DNA of 64,000 nucleotides from Chitinophagales bacterium (GCA_017303475.1 JAFLBO010000001.1:434001-498000), one strand, 5' to 3'; shown: positions 51,859 to 62,100, numbered from the stretch's first letter. Notes: generated from the sequence alone by a model not told the origin. Made by a program: numbers and translations.

Positions 51859-52938
51859 ATGGAAAATCTTCGCTCACTCATACGTCCCAACATACTATCC
51901 ATGGCCCCATACTCCTCTGCCAGAGATGAATTTGATGCTGGCAATTCAGCGCATAAAATCATGCTTGATGCCAATGAGAACAGTTTTGGCGGCCCCATAG
52001 ATGCCAGTTTGGCCCGGTATCCGGGTGGACTTCGCAAACAAGTCCTGCAGCGCATTGCCAACTCCAAAACCCTGAATCCAAACCAGGTATTTCTCGGCAA
52101 CGGCTCCGATGAAGCCATAGACCTCCTGTTGAGGGCATTGGTACGGCCAGGGCAGGATAACATCATTATCATGCCACCCACCTACGGTATGTATGCAGTT
52201 CAGGCCCAGATACAACAAGCTGAAATTAGAAGCGCCTGGCAAAATCCGGATTTTAGTCCCAATGCTGAAGCCGTTTTGCGGGTCACAGATCAGCAGTCAA
52301 AACTGTTGTTTTTATGCTCTCCCAACAACCCTACCGGAACCAGCCTGCCTGAATCATTTATATTGGAAATGCTGGAGAAATTTCCGGGCATCGTGGTATT
52401 GGATGAGGCCTATCAGGAATTTTCCGGAAAGGAATCCTGGATTAGCCGTCTGCATGAATTTCCCAATCTGGTGGTACTGCAAACCTTTTCAAAAGCCTGG
52501 GGACTGGCTGGCATCAGGCTGGGAATGGCATTTGCGCATCCCTTCCTGATTCAAGTCCTGAATAATATCCGGTATCCTTACAACGTCAATACATCAACCT
52601 TGCAACTGGCTTTGCAGGCTCTTGATAATCAACAAATTGTAGAAAATCAAAAACAGTATATCATTCAGGAAAGGGAACGTCTGGCCCATGCATTGTCTTC
52701 AGTCAAAGTAGTAGAAAAGGTTTACCCCAGCGAGGCAAACTTCCTGCTGGTTAAAGTGCAGAATGCAGATGCTTTGTATCAGTATCTGTTACAAAATGGC
52801 CTGGTTGTCCGAAACCGGAACAAAGAACCACTGTGCCAGAACTGTTTGCGCATAACCATTGGCCGACCGGAAGAAAACGACCAATTACTGAAAAGCATCC
52901 AATCCTTTCCCAACAATTGGCTTCCACAAAAAGCCTAA
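51859..52938 (+). CDS. hisC: Histidinol-phosphate aminotransferase
   Basis: 359 residues, PLP fold type I. Converts imidazole-acetol phosphate and glutamate to histidinol phosphate. Visible: DANENSFGGPI (about 35-45), RYPGGLRKQVLQRIA, GNGSDEAIDLLLRALVRPGQ (about 80-99), CSPNNPTGTSLPES (about 153), VVLDEAYQEFSG (about 177) and the Schiff-base Lys in TFSKAWGLAGIRLGMAFA (about 210-227). The C-terminus carries the phosphate/carboxylate-binding RITIGRPEEN. Starts 6 bp after hisD, inside the his operon. Confidence 0.96.
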   Translation: MENLRSLIRPNILSMAPYSSARDEFDAGNSAHKIMLDANENSFGGPIDASLARYPGGLRKQVLQRIANSKTLNPNQVFLGNGSDEAIDLLLRALVRPGQDNIIIMPPTYGMYAVQAQIQQAEIRSAWQNPDFSPNAEAVLRVTDQQSKLLFLCSPNNPTGTSLPESFILEMLEKFPGIVVLDEAYQEFSGKESWISRLHEFPNLVVLQTFSKAWGLAGIRLGMAFAHPFLIQVLNNIRYPYNVNTSTLQLALQALDNQQIVENQKQYIIQERERLAHALSSVKVVEKVYPSEANFLLVKVQNADALYQYLLQNGLVVRNRNKEPLCQNCLRITIGRPEENDQLLKSIQSFPNNWLPQKA

Positions 52939-52951
52939 AAGATAACATGTC

Positions 52952-54121
52952 ATGAAAAGAATTTTGTTTTTAGACCGCGATGGCTGTCTTATTCATGAAC
53001 CCCAACCGGACCAGCAGGTAGACTCCCTGGAAAAACTGGAATTCATGCCGGGTGTACTGTACGCATTATCCAGAATAGTTCGCGAGCTGGATTTTACCCT
53101 GGTTATGGTCACCAATCAGGATGGTCTGGGTACCAATTCTTTCCCAGAGGAAACCTTCTGGCCAGCTCATTTAAAAATGTTAAAAACTTTTGAAAATGAA
53201 GGTGTTACATTCGAAAACATACACATTGACCGATCATTCAAACACGAAAATCTACCAACCCGAAAACCAGGCACTGCTATGCTAACAGAGTACTTTACCG
53301 GCGAATGGGATTTAAGTCATTCCTGGGTAGTTGGAGATCGGTTAACTGATATGCAGCTGGCACAAAATCTGGGAGCCAGGGGTATCCTGTTGCTCAATCA
53401 AAGCGGTATAGTTGCAGAGAACACACCCGGTTTGATACTCCGGCACGCGCAAGGCATTGAATACAGTCCGGAAAACGAGCAGGAGGCAGGCTATCAAATA
53501 GCGCATACCTGGGAGGATATTTACCAAATCCTGAGGTTTCCCGCACGCAAGGTTAGTCACTACCGGGCCACCCGCGAAACCAAAATACAGGTTACCTTAA
53601 ATCTTGACGGAAAAGGAGAGAGTCAAATCCAAACCGGACTCGGCTTTTTTGATCATATACTCGACCAATTAGCCAAACATGGTCAGCTGGACCTGGCTAT
53701 CAAAGCAGAGGGTGATCTTTGGGTGGATGAACACCATACCATTGAAGATGTGGCACTTACCCTGGGCGAAGCCTTTAGCCTGGCGCTGGGAGATAAAAAG
53801 GGGGTAGAACGTTATGGATTCACTTTGCCTATGGATGAAGCATTAGCACAGGTGGCTGTAGATTTTGGAGGGCGTCCATGGTTAGTATGGGATGCCACTT
53901 TTAACCGGGAAAAGATTGGCGACATGCCCACGGAAATGTTTTACCATTTTTTCAAATCCTTCTCAGATGCCGCCCGATGCAATCTGAATATTCGGGTGGA
54001 AGGCCAAAACGAACACCATAAAATTGAAGCCATCTTTAAAGCATTTGCAAAAGCCGTAAAGATGGCCGTCAGAAGAGATCCACTTAATCAAAACCTTCCC
54101 AGCACCAAAGGCATATTATGA
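52952..54121 (+). CDS. hisB: Bifunctional histidinol-phosphatase / imidazoleglycerol-phosphate dehydratase
   Basis: 389 residues and two domains, as in the enterobacterial HisB. The N-terminal HAD-type phosphatase (1-about 165) starts [20 protein letters not shown] with the DxDG nucleophile motif and contains [15 protein letters not shown]. The C-terminal dehydratase (about 195-389) has [40 protein letters not shown] with the metal-binding His residues, and [20 protein letters not shown] and [16 protein letters not shown]. It supplies steps 7 and 9 of the pathway. Its stop overlaps the hisH start by 4 bp. Confidence 0.96.
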   Translation: MKRILFLDRDGCLIHEPQPDQQVDSLEKLEFMPGVLYALSRIVRELDFTLVMVTNQDGLGTNSFPEETFWPAHLKMLKTFENEGVTFENIHIDRSFKHENLPTRKPGTAMLTEYFTGEWDLSHSWVVGDRLTDMQLAQNLGARGILLLNQSGIVAENTPGLILRHAQGIEYSPENEQEAGYQIAHTWEDIYQILRFPARKVSHYRATRETKIQVTLNLDGKGESQIQTGLGFFDHILDQLAKHGQLDLAIKAEGDLWVDEHHTIEDVALTLGEAFSLALGDKKGVERYGFTLPMDEALAQVAVDFGGRPWLVWDATFNREKIGDMPTEMFYHFFKSFSDAARCNLNIRVEGQNEHHKIEAIFKAFAKAVKMAVRRDPLNQNLPSTKGIL

Positions 54122-54711
54122 ACAAAACTGCAATCATTAAATACCCGGCAGGCAATATCCAATCTGTATTGCACGCACTAGACCGGCTTGGAACCAAGGC
54201 TGTTTGGACCGATGATCCGGAGGAGATCCGATCTGCTTCCAGGGTAATATTCCCGGGGGTAGGGGAGGCTTCCACCGCTATGTCCTTCCTGCGCAATTCC
54301 GGCCTGGATGAGGTAATTCTGAGCCTTCAGCAGCCCGTTTTGGGCATTTGCCTGGGTTTACAACTTTTTTGCAAACATTCAGCTGAGAACAACACCGAAT
54401 GCCTAGGCATTTTTGATGTTCAGGTGCAAAAATTTGAAGCCAATGGGCAACAAAAAGTGCCTCATATGGGCTGGAACACCCTGGAATCCGCACAAGGGTC
54501 ACTTTTCCAGGGAATAGCTCCGGAAGCATACGTCTACTTCGTCCATAGCTACTATGCTGTTCAAAGTGAATATACCTGTGCAACTACGCCATACACCCTT
54601 CCTTTTTCATCGGCTTTGCAGCGCGACAACTTTTTTGCTGTTCAGTTTCACCCGGAGAAATCCGGGAAAATAGGTCAGCAGATTTTACACAACTTTTTGA
54701 CAATAAATTAA
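54118..54711 (+). CDS. hisH: Imidazole glycerol phosphate synthase, glutamine amidotransferase subunit
   Basis: 197 residues, class I glutamine amidotransferase. It makes ammonia for HisF. The catalytic Cys lies in [13 protein letters not shown] (about 78-90), and the His-Glu pair in [18 protein letters not shown] (about 173-190); PGVGEAST and GWNTL are the usual subunit-contact motifs. Overlaps hisB by 4 bp (ATGA) and its stop is directly followed by the hisF ATG. Confidence 0.95.
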   Translation: MNKTAIIKYPAGNIQSVLHALDRLGTKAVWTDDPEEIRSASRVIFPGVGEASTAMSFLRNSGLDEVILSLQQPVLGICLGLQLFCKHSAENNTECLGIFDVQVQKFEANGQQKVPHMGWNTLESAQGSLFQGIAPEAYVYFVHSYYAVQSEYTCATTPYTLPFSSALQRDNFFAVQFHPEKSGKIGQQILHNFLTIN

Positions 54712-55464
54712 ATGTTAGCCAAACGAATCATTCCATGTCTGGATATTAAAAACGGGCAAACTGTAAAAGGAGTGCAGTTCCAAAACCTGCAGGAAGCTGG
54801 CGATCCGGTTTCTTTGGCAGCTGCCTATGCCGAACAGGGTGCAGATGAACTGGTTTTTCTGGATATAACTGCCACTCAGGAGAACCGCCGAACCATGGTG
54901 TCATTAGTGAGACAGGTTTCCACTGTATTAAACATACCCTTCACCGTTGGCGGAGGCATACAATCAGTGGCTGAGGTTGGAGATCTGCTTCAAGCTGGCG
55001 CCGATAAGGTTAGTATTAATTCTGCTGCCTTTAAACGTCCGGAGCTCATATCAGAGCTTGCTCAAGCCTTTGGCAGTCAATGTGTTGTATTAGCTTTAGA
55101 TGCCAGACCCGACCCCGAATGGCAGGTTTATCTGAAGGGCGGCACCCAGCCTACGGGAAGAGATTTGCTCAGTTGGGCCAAAGAAGGTGTAGAGCGTGGC
55201 GCCGGCGAAATCCTGTTCACGTCGATGGCACATGATGGAACAAAAAATGGCTTTGCACTGGATATGACCCGACAACTATCCCAATCTCTACCAGTTCCCA
55301 TCATTGCCTCTGGTGGTGCGGGGCAGGTTTCGCATTTTGTTTCCGCCTTTACCGAGGGCATGGCCGACGCAGCATTGGCGGCAAGTGTTTTCCACTTTGG
55401 GGAGATTTCAATTCCCTCACTTAAACAACAATTAGATCATTATGGCATCCCAGTTCGTCTTTGA
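54712..55464 (+). CDS. hisF: Imidazole glycerol phosphate synthase, cyclase subunit
   Basis: 250 residues, (beta-alpha)8 barrel that turns PRFAR plus ammonia into IGP and AICAR. The opening [20 protein letters not shown] carries the first catalytic Asp (CLDI), and [17 protein letters not shown] the later one; other marks are [41 protein letters not shown] and [15 protein letters not shown]. The loop [12 protein letters not shown] keeps the Asp of the usual DGT. Its start follows the hisH stop with no gap: in many his operons hisA sits here, and it is absent. Overlaps hisIE by 23 bp. Confidence 0.96.
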   Translation: MLAKRIIPCLDIKNGQTVKGVQFQNLQEAGDPVSLAAAYAEQGADELVFLDITATQENRRTMVSLVRQVSTVLNIPFTVGGGIQSVAEVGDLLQAGADKVSINSAAFKRPELISELAQAFGSQCVVLALDARPDPEWQVYLKGGTQPTGRDLLSWAKEGVERGAGEILFTSMAHDGTKNGFALDMTRQLSQSLPVPIIASGGAGQVSHFVSAFTEGMADAALAASVFHFGEISIPSLKQQLDHYGIPVRL

Positions 55465-56083
55465 ATCACCTGATTTTGATAAAATGCCAGACGGCTTGAT
55501 CCCTGCTATTGTGCAAGATGCTAAAACCAGACAAGTGCTCATGCTGGGCTATATGAACCGGGAGGCCTTGCAACAAACAAAGGATACAGGCCTGGTTACC
55601 TTCTTTAGTCGCTCCAGGCAAAGCCTTTGGACCAAAGGCGAAACATCAGGAAACACACTTAGAGTAGTGAATATTCTGTTAGACTGCGACCAGGATACCC
55701 TGTTGGTATTGGCAATCCCTGATGGTCCGGTTTGCCATACAGGCGCAGACACTTGCTGGCAACAAAAAAACCAGGCCTCAAATTTTTTATTTGTGCTTGA
55801 AAACCTTATTCAGGAGCGAAAAAAATCTCCTGTGGAAGGTTCATACACCAACAGGTTGTTGTCGTCCGGCATAGCCAAAGCAGCACAAAAAGTAGGCGAG
55901 GAGGCTGTTGAAGTAGTTATTGAGGCCATGGGAAACAGAAAAGACCTTTTGGTGAATGAAAGTGCTGATTTGTTATACCATTTATTGGTGTTGTTTGCAG
56001 CCTGTGATATTTCTCTTGAGGAAGTAGAACAGGTGCTACAGTTGCGTCACTCCGGAACTAACGGAAATTTGAACAAGCCCTAA
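55442..56083 (+). CDS. hisI: Bifunctional phosphoribosyl-AMP cyclohydrolase / phosphoribosyl-ATP pyrophosphatase
   Basis: 213 residues, HisI-HisE fusion (often named hisIE). HisI part (1-about 115): [33 protein letters not shown] (about 59-76), [11 protein letters not shown] and CHTGADTCW with the Cys metal ligands. HisE part (about 118-205): [20 protein letters not shown] and [26 protein letters not shown]. It carries out steps 2 and 3 of histidine synthesis. It is the last gene of the operon; no clear terminator follows in the 110 bp before the next gene. Confidence 0.96.
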   Translation: MASQFVFESPDFDKMPDGLIPAIVQDAKTRQVLMLGYMNREALQQTKDTGLVTFFSRSRQSLWTKGETSGNTLRVVNILLDCDQDTLLVLAIPDGPVCHTGADTCWQQKNQASNFLFVLENLIQERKKSPVEGSYTNRLLSSGIAKAAQKVGEEAVEVVIEAMGNRKDLLVNESADLLYHLLVLFAACDISLEEVEQVLQLRHSGTNGNLNKP

Positions 56084-56194
56084 ATCCGGTCATTCATCGA
56101 AATTCGTCGTCAAACCGACAGATTACAAACCCTTTTTGCAGTTTTGCGAGCCGTTTCACCTTTTCCGGGGTGGCAAAAGACGGAATCCAACCAC

Positions 56195-59100
56195 ATGAGT
56201 ATCCAATCACTTATTTACCTCATTTGCTGGAGCATCCTGTTGCCAGCCACGATGAATGCCCAATCTAAACCTGCTCTCAGTACCGAACACCTTAAAACCA
56301 TGTCTGTCCGCAACATTGGCCCGGGAGCTATGTCGGGCAGGATTACAGCGCTGGCCGTAGACCCCACACACCCGGAGGTGATATACGCGGGTGCTGCTTC
56401 CGGCGGAGTTTGGCGTAGTAAAAGTGGAGGAACTGCCTGGGAACCTATTTTCGATAAAACGCCAACGCAGGGCATTGGCAGTATAGCCATTAACCCGCGT
56501 AATCCTGACGAAATCTGGGTAGGAACGGGTGAAGGCAATCCCCGCAATTCGCAGAATTTTGGCGTGGGAATATTCAAAACCATAAATGGCGGGAAAGACT
56601 GGACCTGTATGGGACTGGAGAATACCCGAACCATTCACCGTGTAGTACTGCACCGCGATAATCCAGACATTATTTATGCCGCTTCACAGGGATCAACCTA
56701 TGGTCCTACAGAAGAACGCGGTGTATATAAAAGCGCTAATGGAGGTAAGACATGGCGCAGGGTGTTGTTTGTCAATAACCTCACAGGCTGTGCGGATTTG
56801 GTGGCTGATCCACAAAATCCTAACAAGTTGTATGCTGCTATGTGGGAATACCAGCGTTGGCCATGGTTTTTCAAAAGCGGAGGTAAAGGTTCAGGCTTGT
56901 ATGTTAGCTATGATGCCGGCGAAACCTGGGAAAAACGCACCGATAAAGACGGTTTGCCGGAAGGAGATCTGGGCAGAATTGGTTTAGCGGTTTCTAAAAG
57001 TAATCCGGATATTGTGTATGCCCTGGTTGAAGCTAAGGAAAACGCCCTGTACAAAAGCACCGATGGCGGCAAAAAATGGCAAAAAATGGCCGATAAAGGC
57101 CAGGGAGACCGCCCTTTTTATTATTCAGAGATCTATGTAGACCCTAAGAATGAAAATCGGGTTTACTCCATCTATACCTTCATTTCCCGCAGTGAAGACG
57201 GGGGCAAATCCTTCAACACCTGGGCCGGCTGGCATATTCACCCGGATCACCATGCATTCTGGATCAGCCCCGACAATCCTGATTATATCATTAACGGAAA
57301 TGACGGCGGCTTGAATATCACCTACGATGGCGGCAAAACCTGGCGTTTTGCAGAAAACATCCCGGTGGGACAATTTTACCACGTAGAAACCGATAATGAG
57401 TGGCCATATAACGTCTATGGAGGCTTGCAGGACAATGGCTCCTGGGTGGGTCCATCAGCAGTTTGGAAATCAGGCGGCATACGGAATTCAGATTGGCAGG
57501 AAGTGAACTTTGGTGATGGCTTTGAAACAATGCCGAGAAAAGACGATGCCAGGTATGTATTTTCAGAATCGCAGGGTGGAGAACTTAGTCTGGTGGACAG
57601 GAAAACGGGTGAAAACAAGTACATCAAGCCCATTCACCCGGACAGTAAAATAAAGTTACGTTTTAACTGGAATGCCGCCCTTGCACAGGATCCACAGGTA
57701 AACCACGGCATTTATTTCGGCTCACAGTTTTTGCACTATTCTTCTGATTTGGGACAAACCTGGGAGATCATTAGTCCGGATCTGACTACCAACGACACCT
57801 CTAAAATGCACCAGGATATTTCAGGAGGTTTAACCTTTGATGCCACCAATGCTGAAAACCATTGCACCATCATTGCTATTAATCCTAGTCCGGTACAAAA
57901 AGGTGTAGTATGGGTAGGTACAGACGACGGGAATGTGCAATTGACCCGTGATGGGGGCAAAACATGGGAAAACTTTGCTGACAAACTGCCCAATGCACCT
58001 AAAAACGCCTGGATTCCGGCAATTGAGGCATCTCCGGTCAATGCAGGTGAAGCTTTTGTAGTGTTGAATAATTACCGCCAAAACGACTGGCAACCGTATC
58101 TGTATCATACCACCGATTTTGGCAAAAAATGGCATCGACTGGCATCTCCAAAGAACCTGCCAACCCAAAACGGTGCAAGCGGCGGCAACTATTGTCTTTC
58201 TGTGGTTCAGGATCCGGTTTCCCCAAATCTGATTTTCCTGGGCACTGAGCATGGGTTGTTTGTTTCCATTGATTATGGTCAGAATTGGATCCAATTTCCT
58301 GGTGAAACATTACCTCCAGTACCGGTATTTGATATGAAAATCCAGCAGCGCGACGGGGATCTGGTTTTGGGCACCTTTGGACGGGGAATCTGGATCATGG
58401 ACAACCTCTCCACACTGCGTACTCTGGCTAAAGAAGGAGCAGGATTGCTGGACCAGCCATTCAAACTTTTTGCAGCCCAACCGGGCATTTTGGCGGAGTA
58501 CCGTTCCTTTGACGGCCCGCGCTTCGCTGTGGATGCCACTTACCAGGGTGATAATAAAGGTACAGCCGTATCTATTCCGGTTTGGGTAAAGCCAGGACTG
58601 AAAAAAGCTGAGAAGAAAAAGGCTGATACAGAGGACAAAAAAGAGGGCAAAAAAGAAGAAAGTAAACCTAAAGCAAGCGGAGCTAAGAGCGATGCTAAAA
58701 AGGAAAAAGCCGTGGTATTGGTGCTTACCATGAAGGGTGATACCATCAGGCGGTTTAAAACAGAGCTGGATTCAGCGTTTTTGAGCAGAATTTGGTGGGG
58801 CATGGACACCAAGGGAGTCCGCTTCCCATCTAAAAATGAACCTGGTCCCGATCAATTGGAGCCAGGAGGAGGTCCAAGTGCCATTCCCGGTGAGTATTGG
58901 GTAAAAGTTGATTATATGGGATACCGCGACTCCATTACAGTAAAGGTAATGGATGATCCAAGGCTCAATATAACCACGGCAGAACGGGAAGCCAAAGCTG
59001 CGGCCGTCCGGGATCTTTATCAGGTTATTGAACGAGCAAACAAAGCCTACAACCGTCTCAAGGACGCTGAAAAAACCATTTCTCTTGTAGAGGGCCAGTT

Positions 59101-59446
59101 CGGTAATGTGCCGGATAGTTTGAAAAAAGACGTCGTAAAACAAGGCTCTGCTTTAAAGGATTCCATCAGCACTTTAAAGGAATTATTCTTTCAACATAAG
59201 GAAGCAAAAGGAATTCAACGCAACCCCAAGACATTGAATAATTACCTGAGCAGACCATTTGATTACATTGATGCCAACAGGGGAGGGCCAAATGCATCAG
59301 CTAAAATTGCGATAGAGGCAGCGAAGCAGGAAACGGATATGGTGATTGAGCGAATCAATCAATTGTTTGACAAGCCCTGGAAAGAATACCGGGAAAAAGT
59401 AGAGCTTGTAAAATATTCCTTGTTTAAGGATTTCGATCGACTCTGA
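56195..59446 (+). CDS. Exported BNR/sortilin-like beta-propeller protein
   Basis: 1083 residues from the ATG at 56195 (MSIQSLIYLICWSILLPATM, signal peptide); an earlier TTG at 56144 is not supported. It has Asp-box (BNR) motifs of the SxDGGxxW type: STDGGKKWQKM, SEDGGKSFNTW, TYDGGKTWRF, TRDGGKTWENF, TTDFGKKWHRL and SIDYGQNWIQF, spread over two propellers (about 35-700), opening with ISGRITALAVDP-like GAMSGRITALAVDPTHP. A Lys/Glu/Asp-rich linker (about 815-860) is followed by a helical C-terminal part (about 920-1080). It belongs to the large VPS10/sortilin-like or WD40/YVTN/BNR group of exported Bacteroidota proteins, often labelled glycosyl hydrolase without proof. Monocistronic. Confidence 0.87.
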   Translation: MSIQSLIYLICWSILLPATMNAQSKPALSTEHLKTMSVRNIGPGAMSGRITALAVDPTHPEVIYAGAASGGVWRSKSGGTAWEPIFDKTPTQGIGSIAINPRNPDEIWVGTGEGNPRNSQNFGVGIFKTINGGKDWTCMGLENTRTIHRVVLHRDNPDIIYAASQGSTYGPTEERGVYKSANGGKTWRRVLFVNNLTGCADLVADPQNPNKLYAAMWEYQRWPWFFKSGGKGSGLYVSYDAGETWEKRTDKDGLPEGDLGRIGLAVSKSNPDIVYALVEAKENALYKSTDGGKKWQKMADKGQGDRPFYYSEIYVDPKNENRVYSIYTFISRSEDGGKSFNTWAGWHIHPDHHAFWISPDNPDYIINGNDGGLNITYDGGKTWRFAENIPVGQFYHVETDNEWPYNVYGGLQDNGSWVGPSAVWKSGGIRNSDWQEVNFGDGFETMPRKDDARYVFSESQGGELSLVDRKTGENKYIKPIHPDSKIKLRFNWNAALAQDPQVNHGIYFGSQFLHYSSDLGQTWEIISPDLTTNDTSKMHQDISGGLTFDATNAENHCTIIAINPSPVQKGVVWVGTDDGNVQLTRDGGKTWENFADKLPNAPKNAWIPAIEASPVNAGEAFVVLNNYRQNDWQPYLYHTTDFGKKWHRLASPKNLPTQNGASGGNYCLSVVQDPVSPNLIFLGTEHGLFVSIDYGQNWIQFPGETLPPVPVFDMKIQQRDGDLVLGTFGRGIWIMDNLSTLRTLAKEGAGLLDQPFKLFAAQPGILAEYRSFDGPRFAVDATYQGDNKGTAVSIPVWVKPGLKKAEKKKADTEDKKEGKKEESKPKASGAKSDAKKEKAVVLVLTMKGDTIRRFKTELDSAFLSRIWWGMDTKGVRFPSKNEPGPDQLEPGGGPSAIPGEYWVKVDYMGYRDSITVKVMDDPRLNITTAEREAKAAAVRDLYQVIERANKAYNRLKDAEKTISLVEGQFGNVPDSLKKDVVKQGSALKDSISTLKELFFQHKEAKGIQRNPKTLNNYLSRPFDYIDANRGGPNASAKIAIEAAKQETDMVIERINQLFDKPWKEYREKVELVKYSLFKDFDRL

Positions 59447-59473
59447 TACTAAATAATTGAATTTCAAAAAGAT

Positions 59474-59512
59474 AGCGGATTTCGACCATTAAGTCGGGAT
59501 CCGCTTTTTTTT
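59474..59512 (+). terminator. Terminator of the BNR protein gene
   Basis: Stem agcggat/atccgct with an inner cgac/gtcg pairing, then eight T residues; 28 bp after the stop. Confidence 0.85.
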
Positions 59513-59634
59513 GTTAATTATGCCAGTTTTTGACATTTCGTAAATATCCCAAAAACCTTTGACGGGACGATCTTGTTTAACTTTTAACATTCATTTGTTA
59601 AACAAAAATCATCTAACTCAAATTCTACATCATT

Positions 59635-60645
59635 ATGTTTCGCACAACCAAAACAATCCTCTTTTCCCTTTCTCTTTTGATTGGATTCTCTGCTTGTCAA
59701 AAGGATGATCTAACCGAAGTGAGCGCTGTTAACGATCTGGGTATTGCTACCGAAAGGAACAACACCATTGTTGACATTGCCATTTCCAATCCGGACTTCA
59801 GCATTCTGGTTGCAGCGGTGGTTAAGACCAACACAGTGGGTCTGTTTGGAAACCCAAACCTGAACGGAACTGTTTTTGCTCCAACCAATGCTGCTTTTGC
59901 TCAACTTCCTGCGCCATTTAACAGCGCAAGCGGTATCAATGGCATCACCAACCCAAATGAGATCAAATTTTTGACCAATGTACTCCGTTACCACCTCATT
60001 GCCGGCCGCAAAAACGCAGCCCAATTGCCAAATGACGGTTACGGAACCTACAAAACCGCTACCACACCAAATGATAATCAAATCTTCGTAAGCCGCAACA
60101 TCGCCAACGAAGTGGTTATCAACGGTAGCAGCAAAGTGGTTGCAGCAGATATTCAGGCGTCTAACGGTGTAATCCACGTAATAGACAAAGTGCTGTTTTA
60201 TCCAACAAAAGACATCGCCCAGATTGCTATCAGCAATGGCAATTTCACTGCCCTGGTTGCTGCCTTGCAAAAAACCGGCCTGACAAACACACTGATGTCT
60301 CCAACTACGAATGTTACTGTTTTTGCTCCAACAGATGCTGCTTTTGCTCAATTGCCAGCACCTCTGAACAATGCTGCAAACATCAAAAGTATCAGCGATG
60401 CCGCTACCATCAACACCCTGCGTACGGTTTTGCTATATCACCTGACCGGCGGACGTGTATTCTCTGCTGACTTGCGCGAAAATATTACGGTTCCAATGGT
60501 TGCAGCCGGCAACACCACCATTACACTGGCTGGCGGTCCTAAAGTGAAAGGATCTGGCAACACATCCGGTTCCAACATCGTTCTGACTGATCTGTTGGCA
60601 AGAAACGGTGTAATTCACGTGATTGACACTGTATTGCTCCCATAA
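59635..60645 (+). CDS. Fasciclin (FAS1) domain lipoprotein
   Basis: 336 residues: lipoprotein signal (LLIGFSAC, Cys at about 21) and two FAS1 domains, about 45-185 and about 190-335. Each has the H1 box (TVFAPTNAAFAQLPAPF at about 80; TVFAPTDAAFAQLPAPL at about 223), a central L.YHL (VLRYHLIAGR; VLLYHLTGGR), and the H2-like ending NGVIHVIDKVLFYP and NGVIHVIDTVLLP. FAS1 domains mediate adhesion between cells or to surfaces. A TTTG plus TAACTTTT pair at 59558-59585 may be the promoter, and a strong terminator follows. Codons are strongly biased as in the DUF1573 gene, suggesting high expression. Confidence 0.93.
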   Translation: MFRTTKTILFSLSLLIGFSACQKDDLTEVSAVNDLGIATERNNTIVDIAISNPDFSILVAAVVKTNTVGLFGNPNLNGTVFAPTNAAFAQLPAPFNSASGINGITNPNEIKFLTNVLRYHLIAGRKNAAQLPNDGYGTYKTATTPNDNQIFVSRNIANEVVINGSSKVVAADIQASNGVIHVIDKVLFYPTKDIAQIAISNGNFTALVAALQKTGLTNTLMSPTTNVTVFAPTDAAFAQLPAPLNNAANIKSISDAATINTLRTVLLYHLTGGRVFSADLRENITVPMVAAGNTTITLAGGPKVKGSGNTSGSNIVLTDLLARNGVIHVIDTVLLP

Positions 60646-60674
60646 TTGATCTAGCTCAATTCCTACCAAAAAGC

Positions 60675-60713
60675 AGCCGCTGATCTCAAAAAAGATTGGC
60701 GGCTCTTTTTTTT
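60675..60713 (+). terminator. Terminator of the FAS1 gene
   Basis: Twelve-pair stem agccgctgatct/agattggcggct with two G-U pairs and a poly-T tail of nine residues; 30 bp after the stop. Confidence 0.85.
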
Positions 60714-60908
60714 CTTTAATACATAAATATTTTTTAAAAATACCCGTCCTTTGCAAACGCATCAAGACCGTTCAAACCTACACGTGTTTATTTATTCCTG
60801 CACCTATAACTCTTAAATGGGAACCGAAGCGATTTGAAAACAGTGAGATCCTACGAATCGATGAACCATTACATTACCTAAACATTCGCATTTTTACTTT
60901 CTTAAACA

Positions 60909-61838
60909 ATGTCTGATTCCCAACACAAGTTAACCCGCATTGGGGTGTTTTACGATGGAAATTACTTCTTACATGTTTCCAACTATTACGCCTATCACCA
61001 TGAGCGCAGAGGCAGGTTAAGTATTGCTGGTTTGCACGACTTCATACGGCATAAAATTGCTGATGAAGAACAGAAGGATAAACATCTTTGTCAAATAGTT
61101 GATGCACACTATTTCCGCGGACGCCTCTCGGCACAAGAAGCAAGCAATGAAGGAAATCGTTTGTACTACGATCGACTTTTCGACGATATCCTGATGATGG
61201 AAGGGGTTACAACCCACTATCTGCCTGTTAGAACCACATATTTCGGCCAAAGACAAGAGCGCGGTATTGATGTATGGATGGCGCTCGAAGCTTTCGAGCT
61301 TGCCTTACACAAACAATTTGATGTCATCGTATTGATCGCATCCGACAGTGATTTCGTGCCGTTAGTACGTAAATTACACACTTTAGGCGTACGTGTGATG
61401 TTGTTTGCATGGGATTACGATTTCTTTGACGAAGAGGGTCGCCGCCGTAGTACAGTAACTTCCCAGGCACTTTGGGAAGAGGTTACTTATCCTATGGCCA
61501 TGGAAAAGGTGATTTCTGACGACAGTGATCCTGATTTCTCTGTAAACCGATTGTTCGTGGAGCGCAAAAGAAACCTACCTCCAACACAAACGGACAATGA
61601 AGAAACGCTGATGGAGCCAATTGAGGAGGGTGAAACCAAAAGAAGCACCATTTTCAGTTTAAAAGATGGTTATGGCTTCATAAACTATCCTCAAACAAAC
61701 AACCTGTTCTTCCACTTCTCATTCCTGGTAGATACGGACTTTAACGATCTCAGAGAAGGAGATCTGGTTGAATTTACTTTGAGCAAAAATGACCGTGGAG
61801 AGCCTATTGCACGGAATGTGCGGTTAATCCGCGAGTAA
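60909..61838 (+). CDS. NYN-domain ribonuclease-like protein fused to a cold-shock-like domain
   Basis: 309 residues. The NYN (LabA/DUF88, PIN-like) domain covers about 10-190: IGVFYDGNYFL with the first acidic residue, CQIVDAHYFRGRLSA, ERGIDVWMALEAFELAL, the VIVLIASDSDFVPLVRKLHT motif with the acidic pair (about 137-156) and GVRVMLFAWDYDF. A linker (about 200-240) is followed by an OB-fold cold-shock-like domain (about 243-308): IFSLKDGYGFINYP, NLFFHFSFLVDT and LREGDLVEFTLS, which match the RNP-like layout of CSD proteins (GFI, FFH). This suggests a nuclease that binds single-stranded RNA. It is probably cytoplasmic; no signal peptide. Its target is unknown. Confidence 0.9.
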   Translation: MSDSQHKLTRIGVFYDGNYFLHVSNYYAYHHERRGRLSIAGLHDFIRHKIADEEQKDKHLCQIVDAHYFRGRLSAQEASNEGNRLYYDRLFDDILMMEGVTTHYLPVRTTYFGQRQERGIDVWMALEAFELALHKQFDVIVLIASDSDFVPLVRKLHTLGVRVMLFAWDYDFFDEEGRRRSTVTSQALWEEVTYPMAMEKVISDDSDPDFSVNRLFVERKRNLPPTQTDNEETLMEPIEEGETKRSTIFSLKDGYGFINYPQTNNLFFHFSFLVDTDFNDLREGDLVEFTLSKNDRGEPIARNVRLIRE

Positions 61839-61862
61839 TACAGTTCAATAGAACATTTTATG

Positions 61863-61904
61863 CATGAGCCATCTCTTACCAGGGGTGGCTCATGTTTCGT
61901 TTTG
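61863..61904 (+). terminator. Terminator of the NYN-cold-shock gene
   Basis: Ten-pair stem catgagccat/gtggctcatg with one G-U pair and a 12 nt loop, then gtttcgtttt; 24 bp after the stop codon. Confidence 0.65.
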
Positions 61905-62030
61905 GTGCAACCTTCGCAACTGTTTTTTTAGAAAAAGCGCAGAAAACTACGGGATAGGCCTAAACGTTGAAGCTCATTACATAAAATTCAAAGGTTGGGC
62001 CTATGGCGAGGTCTGCTTCCATCATTGCTT

Positions 62031-62076
62031 AAAAAAGCATGAGTCATCCCGAAAATCCGGAATGACTCATGCTTTT
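62031..62076 (-). terminator. Terminator of the right-edge surface protein gene
   Basis: A 15-pair stem aaaagcatgagtcat/atgactcatgctttt (62033-62047 with 62062-62076) with a short inner loop; on the minus strand it is followed by a U-run (T-run from 62036 downwards). It lies 24 bp beyond the stop of the 62101 gene and could also serve the plus strand weakly. Confidence 0.8.
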
Positions 62077-62100
62077 CGATATAATTAGACCATTACCGGC

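Noticed and set aside
54712..55464. The barrel gene being hisA rather than hisF
   Set aside because: The opening [30 protein letters not shown] and IIASGGAG segments are of HisF type, so the missing gene is hisA.
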